Positions 1 through 9,100 of a stretch of DNA of 64,000 nt are shown here, piece by piece. The notes below the pieces were generated by a model, which ran no database searches, was not told where the DNA came from, and worked only from the letters and a program-made list of their open reading frames with translations. The position numbers and the translations under genes were made by a program. The stretch's first letter is position 1, and each line of letters opens with the position of its first letter. Source of the stretch: Ruegeria discodermiae (lineage in GTDB: Bacteria > Pseudomonadota > Alphaproteobacteria > Rhodobacterales > Rhodobacteraceae); NCBI RefSeq assembly GCF_030758345.1, contig NZ_JAVAMO010000004.1, forward strand, positions 1-64,000. The letters are read 5' to 3'.

Positions 1-50
1 GCACGGTTCCCGATCTATCCGAACCTTTGAACAAATCGCGAAGCAATAAA

Positions 51-79
51 AAAAGGCGGCGCGATAAGCGCCGCCTTTT
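51..79 (-). terminator. Rho-independent terminator after yiaAB-like gene
   Basis: A perfect 12-bp inverted repeat (51-62 with 68-79) closes a 5-nt loop. Read on the minus strand it is followed by a run of eight T, so it should end the pspA–yiaAB transcript. The plus-strand side also has a T-run at 84-89, so it may work in both directions. Confidence 0.85.
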
Positions 80-97
80 CCGCTTTTTTAGGGCTCT

Positions 98-385
98 CTA
101 AATCTCCGATTTCGGGTCGCTCAGCGCCTCTTCCAAAAGCTTTTCATTGCGCGCCTCTTCAATGCGACGCAGACGATCGTCCGAGGACTTGTTGTCAAAA
201 CGGTACTTCACCACATTGACCAGACTCAGTGTCAGAAGCAGCACCGCCATGCCCCAATAGCCCTTGGTGGCCAGCGGCACGTCAGTCGATAACCAGAGCG
301 AAATGCCCAACATGACATAAGCCACCGCGATACCGGCCACATTCAACAAAAGGATCAGGCTATTATCGTTTTTATCAATATACAT
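98..385 (-). CDS. YiaA/YiaB-type two-helix inner-membrane protein
   Basis: A 95-residue protein with two hydrophobic helices (about residues 9-33 and 41-60) and a charged, probably cytoplasmic tail of about 35 residues. The stretch around WLSTDVPLATKGYW and the Asn-Val-Val-Lys-Tyr segment after helix 2 match the YiaAB two-helix family, whose biochemical function is unknown. A GGAG ribosome site lies about 7 nt before the ATG. It sits 47 bp after the pspA-like gene on the same strand and before a strong terminator, so the two genes probably form one operon. I infer a role at the inner membrane alongside PspA. Base composition is lower in G+C than most of the window. Confidence 0.75.
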   Translation of the reverse strand: MYIDKNDNSLILLLNVAGIAVAYVMLGISLWLSTDVPLATKGYWGMAVLLLTLSLVNVVKYRFDNKSSDDRLRRIEEARNEKLLEEALSDPKSEI

Positions 386-432
386 ATTTCTGTCTCCACT
401 TTTTGATGTTTTCTGGTTCAGGAATCTTGAGG

Positions 433-1110
433 TCAGATCTTGTTCTTAAGTCGGCTCAGCACATCCGCTGCTCTTACTCGACTGCTATCGCCGAATCCGG
501 CATCAGCCATTCTTTCGGCCATATCAGTGTGATCCAATGATCGGTCGATCTCGCCCAGGATTTCTCCCTGCTCGAAGGGATCATCCCTGTTCATAACATC
601 TCCGATAAGCGTCTCGGCTTCTTCGATAGGACTCTCTCCGCTCAGGTGCCGACCAAGTTTTTTCTGCAGGCTCTGTTCTCGTTTGACAGCACGAGCGGCA
701 ATGGCCCCTTGCTTTAGGTCGATGATGCGGCGGTTCGCGGTTTCCACCGATTGGCGCAGTTGCAGAATGCGGCGCTCCAGACTTGCGTTGGTCTGATCCC
801 GAACCATGACTTCGTTTTCCATGTCTGCGATCGCCTGCGCCGCCCCTTCCGCCAGATCATCGCGCCCTGCTCCCAGCGCTTCCTGTGCCCGCACCATCAG
901 GTCGTCGATACAAGCCCTTAGCGTGTTGACCTGTTGCTCTTCGCTTTTGCGCCGCTGGATAAGCCCTGCAAGCGACAATTTCGCTGCCTTCAGGTTCTTC
1001 CCTGCCTCCCGGATTTTTTGATCAATCAATTCAATTGAATATGCATCGCGCAACTGCTCTTCGGCCCGCGCATTTACACCGGTGATCAGGGTTCTCAACG
1101 TTCCAAACAC
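433..1110 (-). CDS. pspA: PspA/IM30-family phage-shock protein
   Basis: A 225-residue, almost wholly helical, charged protein that opens with FGTLRTLITG, the amphipathic N-terminal helix typical of PspA/IM30 (Vipp1) proteins. Long heptad-rich coiled coils fill about residues 25-165. Family members bind stressed inner membranes and form ESCRT-III-like assemblies. The GTG at 1110 was chosen because AGGGAG lies just upstream; an in-frame ATG at 1188 would add 26 residues with no family resemblance and would overlap the operator region. The downstream neighbour is yiaAB-like and the upstream gene is a TetR regulator. No pspF, pspB or pspC lies nearby, so control differs from the enterobacterial system. 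Confidence 0.82.
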   Translation of the reverse strand: MFGTLRTLITGVNARAEEQLRDAYSIELIDQKIREAGKNLKAAKLSLAGLIQRRKSEEQQVNTLRACIDDLMVRAQEALGAGRDDLAEGAAQAIADMENEVMVRDQTNASLERRILQLRQSVETANRRIIDLKQGAIAARAVKREQSLQKKLGRHLSGESPIEEAETLIGDVMNRDDPFEQGEILGEIDRSLDHTDMAERMADAGFGDSSRVRAADVLSRLKNKI

Positions 1111-1126
1111 TGGCCTTCTCCCTATG

Positions 1127-1139
1127 TGAACAATGTTCA
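1127..1139. promoter_or_regulatory. Putative TetR operator copy 1 (TGAAC-N3-GTTCA)
   Basis: The 13-bp palindrome TGAACAATGTTCA lies 17 bp upstream of the pspA-like GTG start. The same arms recur at 1182-1194 and 1809-1821, around the adjacent TetR gene. Binding here would block pspA–yiaAB transcription. Confidence 0.65.
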
Positions 1140-1181
1140 TATTCGGAACTAGGCACTCATGATCGATGTTCAAGAAATTTT

Positions 1182-1194
1182 TGAACACCGTTCA
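1182..1194. promoter_or_regulatory. Putative TetR operator copy 2 (TGAAC-N3-GTTCA)
   Basis: TGAACACCGTTCA, spaced 55 bp start-to-start from copy 1 and just past the TetR stop codon. Its left arm also forms an inverted repeat with GTTCAA at 1168-1173, so this stretch carries overlapping half-sites. Confidence 0.65.
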
Positions 1195-1199
1195 GAAAA

Positions 1200-1790
1200 C
1201 TATTTGTTTCCAACTTTCAAAAGAACCAGAGCGATCATCCGTTCAATCTGATCTGCCGGAACACCGGAAATCCGGTTCTCCAATCCAAGTAACACAATCC
1301 CATGCACCGACGAAAACAGCGCCCTCGTCATCAGTTGCAAGTCGTCCTTCGAAAGCTCGGGAAAAATCTCGGAAAGCGGTTCGGTAATATGCGCAAATAG
1401 CCCGCGCAGCGCCTCAAGATACCATACGGGCACCGGCCCGTCCGCCGTCATCTCAAGGTCAAAGAGGGCGCGCCAAAGATTGGCATGCTCGGAAGCGAAA
1501 TTAAGGTAAGCATGGCTCATCTTGATCAGCCGTTGCACCGGCTCTTCCGATCCATCAAACGAGTCTGCAACCGCTTGCCCAAGCTTACTGAAGGTCCGGC
1601 CATTCACTGCCATCACAATCGCATTGAGATCATCAAAAGCATTGTAGATCGCACCCAGAGCGCATCCCGCATCTTGAGCCAGATCGCGCGCGCGCAGCGA
1701 ACTCGCTCCGTCTTTGGCAATGCGGCGCTCTGCGGCTGCAACCAGTTTGTCGCGAAGGGCCGCTTTGCGAGCTTCGGTTTTTGCGGACAT
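1200..1790 (-). CDS. TetR/AcrR-family transcriptional regulator
   Basis: A 196-residue regulator. The N-terminal TetR helix-turn-helix covers about residues 15-60 ([20 protein letters not shown] followed by [14 protein letters not shown], the recognition helix with its usual Tyr). The C-terminal ligand and dimerisation domain resembles the WHG type ([13 protein letters not shown]). It lies directly upstream of the pspA–yiaAB genes on the same strand. Three copies of one 13-bp palindrome bracket it, one upstream of its own start and two before pspA, which suggests it represses both itself and the stress operon. The ligand is unknown. G+C is lower than in neighbouring genes. Confidence 0.85.
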   Translation of the reverse strand: MSAKTEARKAALRDKLVAAAERRIAKDGASSLRARDLAQDAGCALGAIYNAFDDLNAIVMAVNGRTFSKLGQAVADSFDGSEEPVQRLIKMSHAYLNFASEHANLWRALFDLEMTADGPVPVWYLEALRGLFAHITEPLSEIFPELSKDDLQLMTRALFSSVHGIVLLGLENRISGVPADQIERMIALVLLKVGNK

Positions 1791-1808
1791 TCTTACGGCC
1801 TCGCCTGA

Positions 1809-1821
1809 TGAACCGCGTTCA
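1809..1821. promoter_or_regulatory. Putative TetR operator copy 3 (autoregulatory)
   Basis: TGAACCGCGTTCA, 18 bp upstream of the TetR start codon at 1790. It has the same arms and 3-bp centre as the two copies before pspA, with a different central triplet, as expected for a dimer-binding site. Confidence 0.65.
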
Positions 1822-1852
1822 CGCTACAACGCGCAAACAGGCGCGGAAAGAG

Positions 1853-2227
1853 CTAAAGCAGCCCCTGCCACAAGAGAAACAACAATAGCAGAACAGCCAA
1901 AAGCAGCAGGTTGAAGACCAACCCGCCCAGCATGCCCAACAGCCAACCCTTGCGGCGCTCGGTCAGGCTGATCGCGTCGAGATGGGTTTGTACCTTTTCC
2001 GCCGCATCGGCCAGCTTGGGACTGTCCAGCGTCAAGCGCAGTTTCGGATGCGCGGCGCGGTCCTCGACTTGCGCCAGCAGGAGGGCCTGTTTGTAGATAT
2101 GCTTGGGCAGCCGATGCCGCGCCCGGCGCAGCGCGGCGGCCAGCGTCTTGCCCCGCACACCCAGCTTGGCGCGCAACATCGCGATGGTCTGCGCAATCTG
2201 CTGTTCAACACTGATTTGTTCAGCCAT
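1853..2227 (-). CDS. Uncharacterised protein with a C-terminal membrane anchor
   Basis: A 124-residue protein. The first 85 or so residues are soluble, helical and basic (LAAALRRARHRLPKHIYK). They are followed by a very hydrophobic C-terminal segment at about residues 96-121 made mostly of Leu, which should be one membrane helix ending at the C terminus. A GAAGGTGAG ribosome site precedes the ATG. I do not recognise a named family; similar short tail-anchored proteins occur in Rhodobacteraceae. It is transcribed towards the TetR gene, but the TetR operator at 1809 suggests separate promoters. Confidence 0.6.
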   Translation of the reverse strand: MAEQISVEQQIAQTIAMLRAKLGVRGKTLAAALRRARHRLPKHIYKQALLLAQVEDRAAHPKLRLTLDSPKLADAAEKVQTHLDAISLTERRKGWLLGMLGGLVFNLLLLAVLLLLFLLWQGLL

Positions 2228-2319
2228 CTCACCTTCACTCCGACGGGCAAACTACACCGGCGACCGGGCGGCGACAATGGGGGCTGGCGGCGGCGATCCG
2301 CCATGGCTATCAAAGAGCC

Positions 2320-3078
2320 ATGTTGAACATGATCCTGCACGGCACGCCCACCGACCGCCCCCCCTTGCTGATTGCCCATGGCCTTTACGGCTCGGCCCGG
2401 AACTGGGGCGTGATCGCCAAACGGCTGTCCGATTCACGGCAGGTGATCGCCCTGGATATGCGCAATCACGGCGAGAGTCCCTGGGCCGACAGCCACAGCT
2501 ACCCGGACCTTGCCGAGGATCTGGCTGACGTGATTAAACATTTCGGCGGGGTGTTCGACGTGCTGGGCCATTCCATGGGTGGCAAGGCGGCGATAATGTT
2601 GGCGCTGAGCCATCCCGATCTGATCCGGCGGCTGGTCATCGCCGATATCGCGCCGGTGCCCTATAGCCATTCGCAACTGCCCTTCATTGAGAAGATGCGC
2701 GCGGTTGATCTGGATGCCGTCACGCGCAAATCTGAAGCCTCCGCGCAACTGGGCGCATTGGGCGTGGAACCTGCTCTGCAGAGCTTCTTCACGCAGTCTC
2801 TCGATGTGGCGGACAAGCGCTGGCGCTACAATCTGGACGTGCTGGCATCCGAAATGCCCAAGATCATGAGCTTTCCCGACACCACCGCGCACTGGGACGG
2901 CCCGGCCTTGTTTCTGACCGGCGCGGAGTCGGATTATGTGCTGCCCGAGCATAGGGACAGGATCCGCGCCCTGTTTCCGAAGGCGCGGTTCGCAAAAATC
3001 CCCGGAGCGGGCCATTGGCTGCATGCCGACAAGCCGCGCGAATTCGAGGCCAACCTGCGCGCGTACCTGGACGCCTGA
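2320..3078 (+). CDS. Alpha/beta-hydrolase, YbfF-type esterase
   Basis: A 252-residue alpha/beta-hydrolase. The oxyanion segment AHGLYGSARNW (residues 19-29), the nucleophile elbow GHSMGG with Ser85, an acid in LTGAESDYV and the catalytic His in GAGHWLHAD are all present in family order. The sequence most resembles the YbfF/ABHD11 group of short-acyl esterases; the physiological substrate is not known. An alternative ATG at 2329 would shorten it by three residues. Its stop codon abuts that of the convergent small membrane gene with no base between them. Confidence 0.85.
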   Translation: MLNMILHGTPTDRPPLLIAHGLYGSARNWGVIAKRLSDSRQVIALDMRNHGESPWADSHSYPDLAEDLADVIKHFGGVFDVLGHSMGGKAAIMLALSHPDLIRRLVIADIAPVPYSHSQLPFIEKMRAVDLDAVTRKSEASAQLGALGVEPALQSFFTQSLDVADKRWRYNLDVLASEMPKIMSFPDTTAHWDGPALFLTGAESDYVLPEHRDRIRALFPKARFAKIPGAGHWLHADKPREFEANLRAYLDA

Positions 3079-3270
3079 TCAGCCGCGCGTGGCGGTATAG
3101 AGCCGCCTGGCGATCAGCCAGGTGGCCGGGATCGCCAGAATAAACCCCGACGCCGCCGCGCTGAGGATCGCCGGCACGGTGACATATCCCATGGACAGAA
3201 CTGCAATCACTCCGGCACCTGCCAAAGCGGAGGCCACAAGGGTGAATAGGATCAAGGCTAAGCGCAGCAT
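3079..3270 (-). CDS. Small two-helix membrane protein
   Basis: A 63-residue protein with two hydrophobic stretches (about residues 3-27 and 31-54) and a short basic C terminus (ARRLYTATRG). No enzyme motif is visible. Comparable short proteins in Roseobacter genomes are sometimes labelled as CTP synthetase, which this sequence does not support. It is convergent with the esterase gene and separated from rsgA by about 140 bp that carries the rsgA terminator. Confidence 0.5.
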   Translation of the reverse strand: MLRLALILFTLVASALAGAGVIAVLSMGYVTVPAILSAAASGFILAIPATWLIARRLYTATRG

Positions 3271-3364
3271 GGATTCGCTCTCCGGATTGTGGGTTTGGGC
3301 GGAATTTATCGTCTTGAATCCAGATCAGCTTTGATCCGGATCAGATCGTGGGTGGCTCTGGTGC

Positions 3365-3399
3365 AAAACGGGCGCATCCCGAAAGCCGGCTTGCGCCCG
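3365..3399 (-). terminator. Rho-independent terminator of rsgA
   Basis: An 8-bp inverted repeat, CGGGCGCA (3369-3376) with TGCGCCCG (3392-3399), closes a 15-nt loop. On the minus strand it is followed by TTTT. It starts 9 bp after the rsgA stop codon. Confidence 0.6.
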
Positions 3400-3407
3400 C
3401 CTCGGGG

Positions 3408-4496
3408 CTACCGCCTGCCCCGCTCGGACTTCTCTTTCATGACCCGCCGGACCATCTTGCCAAAGGCTTTGTCCTTGCTGCGGCGTTCCGCAAGACTGGC
3501 CGAATTGAACGCCTCCTCCGCCACCAGCTTGCGCCAGCGCTGCAGCCGGGTCTCGTCCAGCACGTCGGCCTCAATCGCCGCGAGGACCGCACATCCCGGC
3601 TCGCTCTGGTGCTGGCAATCTTTGAAGCGGCATTGCTGCGACAGCTCCTGGATGTCCGAAAATACATCGCCCAACCCCGAGGCCGCGCCAGTCAATTGCA
3701 GCTCTCGCATGCCCGGGGTGTCCAGCACCAGACAGCCCCCCGGCACCAGATGCAGTTGCCGCCGCGTTGTCGTGTGGCGCCCTTTGGCATCGTCCTCGCG
3801 AATGGCTTGTGTTGCCACCGACTGCGTCCCGGCAAGCGCGTTGGTCAAGGTCGACTTGCCCACGCCAGACGATCCCAGAAAGGCCACGGTCTGCCCGGGC
3901 TTGCACCAGCCCGAAAGCATCTTCCGGGGCGCATCACCCCGCGCGTCCAGCGCGACCACTGGCACCCGGTCGGAAATCGCGCTGGCCTGATCGATATAGC
4001 GCCGCGCATCCGCAACCTGATCGGCCTTGGTCAAGACGATCACCGGCGCGATCTGCGCCTCGAAGGCCAAGACGATATAGCGCTCCAACCGGGCAATGTT
4101 GAAGTCCTGATTGCAGGACGTCACGACAAAACAGGTCTCGATATTGGCTGCGATCAATTGTTCCTGCCGGTCGGTTCCCGGCGCGCGGCGCTTCATCACC
4201 GTCTTGCGCTCCAGAACCCGGCTCACCTGCGGCTGATCGCGCTCCAGCAGCAACCAGTCACCGACGGTCACATCCCGGATCGGCGGAACGGTCCGGGCAA
4301 TGCCATCGCCCAGCACATGCAGCGCATTGCGATGCACCTCGACCACCCGCACAGGCGGTGTCCGGGTCAGCGCATCTATGCTGATCTGCTGGGCAAAAAA
4401 CGCTTGCCAACCATAGGTTTCAAGGAAGGAGCGCCGCCGATCGCTTAGTCGGCTTTGCGCGGTTTGTGGAAGAAATTCGGAATAGTCCCGTGTCAT
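3408..4496 (-). CDS. rsgA: Ribosome small-subunit-dependent GTPase A
   Basis: A 362-residue circularly permuted GTPase that checks late maturation of the 30S subunit. An N-terminal OB-fold region is followed by G4 (LTKAD, about 155-159), then the P-loop G1 (GSSGVGKST, about 208-216), then G3 (DTPG, about 259-262), the order diagnostic of the YjeQ/RsgA family. The C-terminal zinc knuckle has Cys289, Cys294, His296 and Cys302, spaced as in the family. The tail is basic. The ATG at 4496 is preferred to a TTG nine bases upstream; neither has a strong ribosome site. It stands alone, with about 270 bp of gene-free sequence between it and tRNA-Leu. Confidence 0.93.
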   Translation of the reverse strand: MTRDYSEFLPQTAQSRLSDRRRSFLETYGWQAFFAQQISIDALTRTPPVRVVEVHRNALHVLGDGIARTVPPIRDVTVGDWLLLERDQPQVSRVLERKTVMKRRAPGTDRQEQLIAANIETCFVVTSCNQDFNIARLERYIVLAFEAQIAPVIVLTKADQVADARRYIDQASAISDRVPVVALDARGDAPRKMLSGWCKPGQTVAFLGSSGVGKSTLTNALAGTQSVATQAIREDDAKGRHTTTRRQLHLVPGGCLVLDTPGMRELQLTGAASGLGDVFSDIQELSQQCRFKDCQHQSEPGCAVLAAIEADVLDETRLQRWRKLVAEEAFNSASLAERRSKDKAFGKMVRRVMKEKSERGRR

Positions 4497-4770
4497 TTGG
4501 GTCAACTTTCATGTCCGGATCCCGAGGCGGGCTCGGGCGTAGAGGCTCACAGATATCTGAGATCGCAAATCAACAGACCGGCCGAACCGCGTTCAGCAGG
4601 TGCTCGCATTGTTGATCTTGCAGCGGGAGGCATAGCGCCTCCCCTCTTCACCGGGACATAAAATCTCCATTCCAGACCTTCGAAATAGGCCACGTGGACC
4701 TATCTTGCAAGCCCGGCACGGCAGCCGCCTGAACAGACCTTTTATAAGTCAAAGCGTTGCTCCGATTTTC

Positions 4771-4856
4771 TGGTACCCGCGGCCGGACTCGAACCGGCAC
4801 GGCATCGCTGCCTGGAGATTTTAAGTCTCCTGTGTCTACCATTCCACCACGCGGGC
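4771..4856 (-). tRNA. tRNA-Leu (anticodon UAA)
   Basis: On the minus strand the sequence opens GCCCGCG and closes CGCGGGT plus ACCA, forming the acceptor stem with encoded CCA. The anticodon stem GGAGA/TCTCC holds the loop CTTAAAA, giving anticodon TAA. A long variable arm (class II) and a T-arm with GGTTCGAGTCC are present. Length is 86 nt. There is no integrase or att-like duplication next to it. The 4497-4770 stretch between it and rsgA shows no gene. Confidence 0.95.
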
Positions 4857-4914
4857 ACATTGTGATGCTGTAAACTGGAACCGGGGCGATCTCAACGTGA
4901 TAAAGTAGCTCTTT

Positions 4915-5481
4915 TCAGATGTCCTGCCCCTTGCGTTCCAACGGTCCTCCCGGCGCGGCCAGGTTGCGCTCTGGCAGCCATGGGTTGAGCGCGAGCGCTT
5001 CATCCAGAATCAGGCTGGCCTCATCGGTCCGGCCCAGCGCCATCAGCGACAGCGCCTTGCCGCTCATCGCGGCCACATGGCGGGGCGACAGGGTCAGCGC
5101 CCGGTCCAGATCAACCAGCGCCGCCGCAAAATCCTGACGCAGGAAGTTGACGAAAGCCCGCTGGTTGTAGCCTTCGGCATAGTCCGGACAATAGGCCACC
5201 AGTCGGTCGAAATCCTCCAGCGCGCCCAGCAGGTCCCAGGCCGCGCGTTTCGACATGCCGCGATCCAGAATGGCCTGCGATTGCTCATTGGGCGCGTCGG
5301 CCCAGAATTCCCACATCTGGTTGGAGATCTGCCGCGCCTGTGCCTCGCTGGGCGCGCGCTGAATCTCTACGATCAGCGCATCCAACCTGGCGGAATGGTC
5401 AGGCGCCATCGGACAGGTGTCGGCCACGGCGCCTGATGTCGCAGCGAGGCAGGACAGCATGAAAGCAGCAAGGTGTCGCAT
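4915..5481 (-). CDS. Exported TPR-repeat protein
   Basis: A 188-residue protein with a signal peptide (first 20 residues, cleavage likely after ATSGAVA). At least two to three tetratricopeptide repeats follow: GALEDFDRLVAYCPDYAEGY, DFAAALVDLDRALTLSPRH and GRTDEASLILDEALALNPW, each with the Ala/Gly/Pro spacing of TPRs. It probably acts in the periplasm as a protein–protein scaffold; no partner can be inferred from its neighbours. Two cysteines in the mature part (CPMAP and CPDYAE) could form a disulfide. Confidence 0.75.
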   Translation of the reverse strand: MRHLAAFMLSCLAATSGAVADTCPMAPDHSARLDALIVEIQRAPSEAQARQISNQMWEFWADAPNEQSQAILDRGMSKRAAWDLLGALEDFDRLVAYCPDYAEGYNQRAFVNFLRQDFAAALVDLDRALTLSPRHVAAMSGKALSLMALGRTDEASLILDEALALNPWLPERNLAAPGGPLERKGQDI

Positions 5482-5523
5482 AATCCAAGCTTGGTGCAGA
5501 TTGGCTTTGCGTCAAGCCCTGCG

Positions 5524-6000
5524 TCACAGAGGGCCCAGCACACCGGTTTCTTTCACCGCCTCCATCGCTACAAAGGTCGAGGTGCTCGCGACATGCGGCA
5601 GGGTCGAGATTTTCTCAGCCAGAACAGCGCGATACTGGCTCATGGATTGGGTTCTGATCTTGAGCAGATAGTCGAAATTCGACGCGATCATATGCGCCTG
5701 TTCGATCTCGCCAACCTTGCGCACAGCGGCGTTGAAATCGGCCAGCGCCTTTTCCCGCGTATCTTTCAGGCGCACTTCGACAAAGGCCACGTGATCCAGC
5801 CCCAGCCGGATCGGGTCGATCAGGGCGCGGTAGCCTGCGATCATCCCCTCCGCCTCAAGCCGTCGTAGCCGGGTCTGGGTCGGGGATTTCGACAACCCGA
5901 TCCGCCGCGCCAGATCGGCGATGGAAATCCGCCCCTCGCTGGACACGATCTTCAGAATCGCCTGATCAAAGCGATCCATCCCGGGAAAGTCTATTTGCAC
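5524..6000 (-). CDS. putR: Lrp/AsnC-family activator of putA
   Basis: An Lrp/AsnC regulator of about 158 residues. The N-terminal helix-turn-helix (ISIADLARRIGLSKSPTQ, about residues 27-44) leads into a RAM ligand-binding domain. It is divergent from putA with an intergenic gap of about 100 bp, the arrangement described for Rhodobacter capsulatus PutR, which activates putA in response to proline. The start is uncertain: GTG at 6000 (GGGGGC upstream), TTG at 6015 and ATG at 5979 are all in frame. A 30-bp-spaced direct repeat in the gap is a candidate binding site. Confidence 0.85.
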   Translation of the reverse strand: MQIDFPGMDRFDQAILKIVSSEGRISIADLARRIGLSKSPTQTRLRRLEAEGMIAGYRALIDPIRLGLDHVAFVEVRLKDTREKALADFNAAVRKVGEIEQAHMIASNFDYLLKIRTQSMSQYRAVLAEKISTLPHVASTSTFVAMEAVKETGVLGPL

Positions 6001-6020
6001 GATTTTTGCCCCCAAATTCA

Positions 6021-6062
6021 GGTGATCTGCCTAGCGTTACCACGTTATCGGGCGATCCGCCT
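6021..6062. promoter_or_regulatory. Direct-repeat candidate PutR site
   Basis: GGTGATCTGCCT (6021-6032) and GGCGATCCGCCT (6051-6062) match at 10 of 12 positions and start exactly 30 bp apart, about three helical turns, in the putR–putA gap. A TATATT-like element (about 6075-6080) follows. Lrp-family proteins commonly bind helically phased sites. Confidence 0.45.
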
Positions 6063-6103
6063 TTAGATTCGCGATTATATTACCCGTAACGACCGGAGGG
6101 ATC

Positions 6104-9100
6104 ATGTCACAGCACCTGCGCAACACCATCGACCAGCTCACCTATGCCAATCAGGCCGCGATATTGGCAGGTCTGACTGAAACGGCAGCGCTCAGCGCAG
6201 CGGACCGCAGCGCGATTTGCGCAGCGGCGGCCCAGCTGGTGCGCGACATCCGCTCTACCACCGCGCCCGGCATGATGGAGGTGTTTCTGGCCGAATACGG
6301 GCTCTCAACCGATGAGGGCGTGGCTCTGATGTGTCTGGCCGAAGCGCTGTTGCGGGTGCCCGATGCCGACACGATCGACGCGCTGATCGAGGATAAGATC
6401 GCGCCGTCGGACTGGGGCAAGCATCTGGGGCAGTCGTCTTCCTCGCTGGTCAACGCTTCGACCTGGGCGCTGATGCTGACCGGTAAGGTGCTGGATGAGG
6501 GCAAGTCACCGGTCGGCGCATTACGCAGCGTGATCAAACGCTTGGGCGAGCCGGTGATCCGCACCGCCGTTGGCCAGGCGATGAAAGAGATGGGACGCCA
6601 GTTTGTGCTGGGCGAAACCATCCGCTCTGCCATGGACCGCGCCCGCGGCATGGAGGAGAAGGGGTACACCTACTCTTATGACATGCTGGGCGAGGCTGCC
6701 CGCACAGAGGGTGATGCCGCGCGCTATCACCTGTCTTATTCTCGCGCGATCACTGCCATTGCCGAGGCCTGCACCCATGACGATATCCGCGCCAATCCCG
6801 GCATTTCGGTCAAGCTCTCGGCGCTGCACCCCCGCTATGAGGTCGCACAAGAGGCGCGCGTGATGGATGAGCTTGTGCCCCGCCTGCGCGCGCTAGCTTT
6901 GCTGGCCAAGGCGGCAGGGATGGGTCTCAACATCGATGCAGAAGAGGCCGACCGCCTGTCGCTGTCCCTGCAGGTCATCGATGAAGTGATGGGTGAACCG
7001 GCGCTTGCCGGGTGGGACGGTTTTGGCATCGTCGTGCAGGCCTATGGCCCCCGCGCCGGGCAGGTGCTCGACACGCTTTACGAGATGGCCGAACGCCATG
7101 ACCGCAAGATCATGATCCGGCTGGTGAAAGGCGCCTATTGGGATACCGAGATCAAGCGCGCTCAGGTCGAGGGTGTCGATGGCTTCCCGGTCTTCACCAA
7201 CAAGGCGGCCACCGACATTTCCTACATCGCCAATGCCCGCAAACTGCTGGGAATGACCGACCGCATCTATCCGCAATTCGCCACCCATAACGCCCATACG
7301 GTCAGCGCCATCCTGCATATGGCGCAAGACGGGCAGCCTTATGAATTCCAGCGCTTGCACGGCATGGGCGAGACCCTGCACGGGCTGGTGATGGCGCAGG
7401 CAAACACCCATTGCCGCATCTACGCCCCCGTCGGGGCACATCGCGATCTGCTGGCCTATCTGGTGCGGCGCCTGCTGGAGAATGGGGCCAACTCCTCCTT
7501 CGTGAACCAGATCGTGGATGAGGATGTGCCCCCCGAAGAGGTCGCCGCTGATCCGTTCGACCTGATCGCAGCGGAGGCACAGCCAATCCCCACCGGGCCG
7601 GAATTATTCGCCCCCGAACGCCCCAACTCCATGGGCTTTGATTTGACCCACGCGCCCACGCTTGCGACCATCGACTCCGCCCGCACCCCGTTCAAAACCC
7701 ACAAATGGTCCGCCGCGCCTTTGTTGGCCGAAGCGGCGCAGCAGAAAGTAGCCGAGCCGGTGATCAACCCCGCCCTGCGCCAGGACGCCCCCGGAACGGT
7801 CGCGCCTGCGAGCTGCGAGGATGTCGATTTGGCGCTGACCTCGGCCAGGCCATGGGCTGTCGCGCCAGAAGAGCGCAAGATGATCCTGAACCGTGCAGCC
7901 GACCTCTATGAGGCCAATTACGGCGAGTTGTTCGCGCTGCTCGCTCGCGAGGCGGGCAAATCGCTGAAAGACGCGGTGGCCGAACTGCGCGAAGCGGTGG
8001 ATTTCCTGCGCTATTACGCGGCCAATATCCCGGCAGGCGACCCGGCGGGCATTTTCACCTGCATTTCGCCCTGGAATTTCCCACTGGCCATTTTCACCGG
8101 CCAGATTTCAGCCGCACTGGCCACCGGTAATGCGGTACTGGCCAAACCTGCGGGCCAGACCCCGCTGATCGCCCATCGCGCCGTGCAGTTGCTGCATGAG
8201 GCTGGTGTGCCCCGCGAGGTGCTTCAACTGCTGCCCGGCGGGCCGGAGTTGGGGGCGGCGCTCACCTCGGACGCGCGGGTGAATGGCGTGGCCTTCACCG
8301 GCTCCACCGCCACAGCCTTGAAAATCCGCGCTGCCATGGCCGAGAACATGACCCCCGGCAGTCCGCTGATCGCGGAAACCGGCGGTCTGAACGCGATGAT
8401 CGTCGATTCCACCGCCCTGCCCGAACAGGCCGTGCAATCGATCATCGAAAGCGCCTTCCAATCCGCGGGCCAACGCTGCTCGGCGCTGCGCTGCCTCTAC
8501 CTGCAAGAGGATATCGCCGAGGACGTACTGACCATGCTGCAAGGCGCGATGGATGCGCTCTGTCTGGGTGATCCATGGTGGATCAAGACCGATTGCGGCC
8601 CGGTGATTGATGATCAGGCCCGTCAGGGCATCGCCGATCATATCGCAAAGGCGCGCGCCGAGGGGAGAGTGCTGAAAGAACTGCCCACCCCGCCCGAAGG
8701 CATCTTCATCGCGCCCACATTGATCGAAATCAGCGGTATCGGTGATCTGGAACGCGAAATCTTCGGCCCGGTCCTTCATGTGGCCCGCTTCAAAGCCGCC
8801 GAACTGGATCAGGTGATCGACGCGATCAACGCCACCGGCTACGGGCTGACTTTCGGGCTGCACACAAGGATCGACGACCGCGTGCAGCACATCACCGAGG
8901 CCGTGCATGCGGGCAATATCTATGTGAACCGCAACCAGATCGGAGCCATCGTTGGCTCGCAACCCTTTGGCGGTGAAGGGCTGTCCGGCACCGGCCCCAA
9001 AGCGGGCGGCCCGCATTACATGGCCCGTTTCCTTGCCCCCGATCGCAAAAGCACGACCGAGACATGGGACCAACCCATGCCCAAACTGCCCGCGCCCACC

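Noticed and set aside
3348-4448. A 366-codon plus-strand open frame opposite rsgA
   Set aside because: It mirrors the rsgA frame and shows no recognisable domain; rsgA has all GTPase motifs on the other strand.
4771-4856. tRNA-Leu as an integration site
   Set aside because: No integrase gene, direct repeat of the tRNA 3' end or composition shift was seen on either side.
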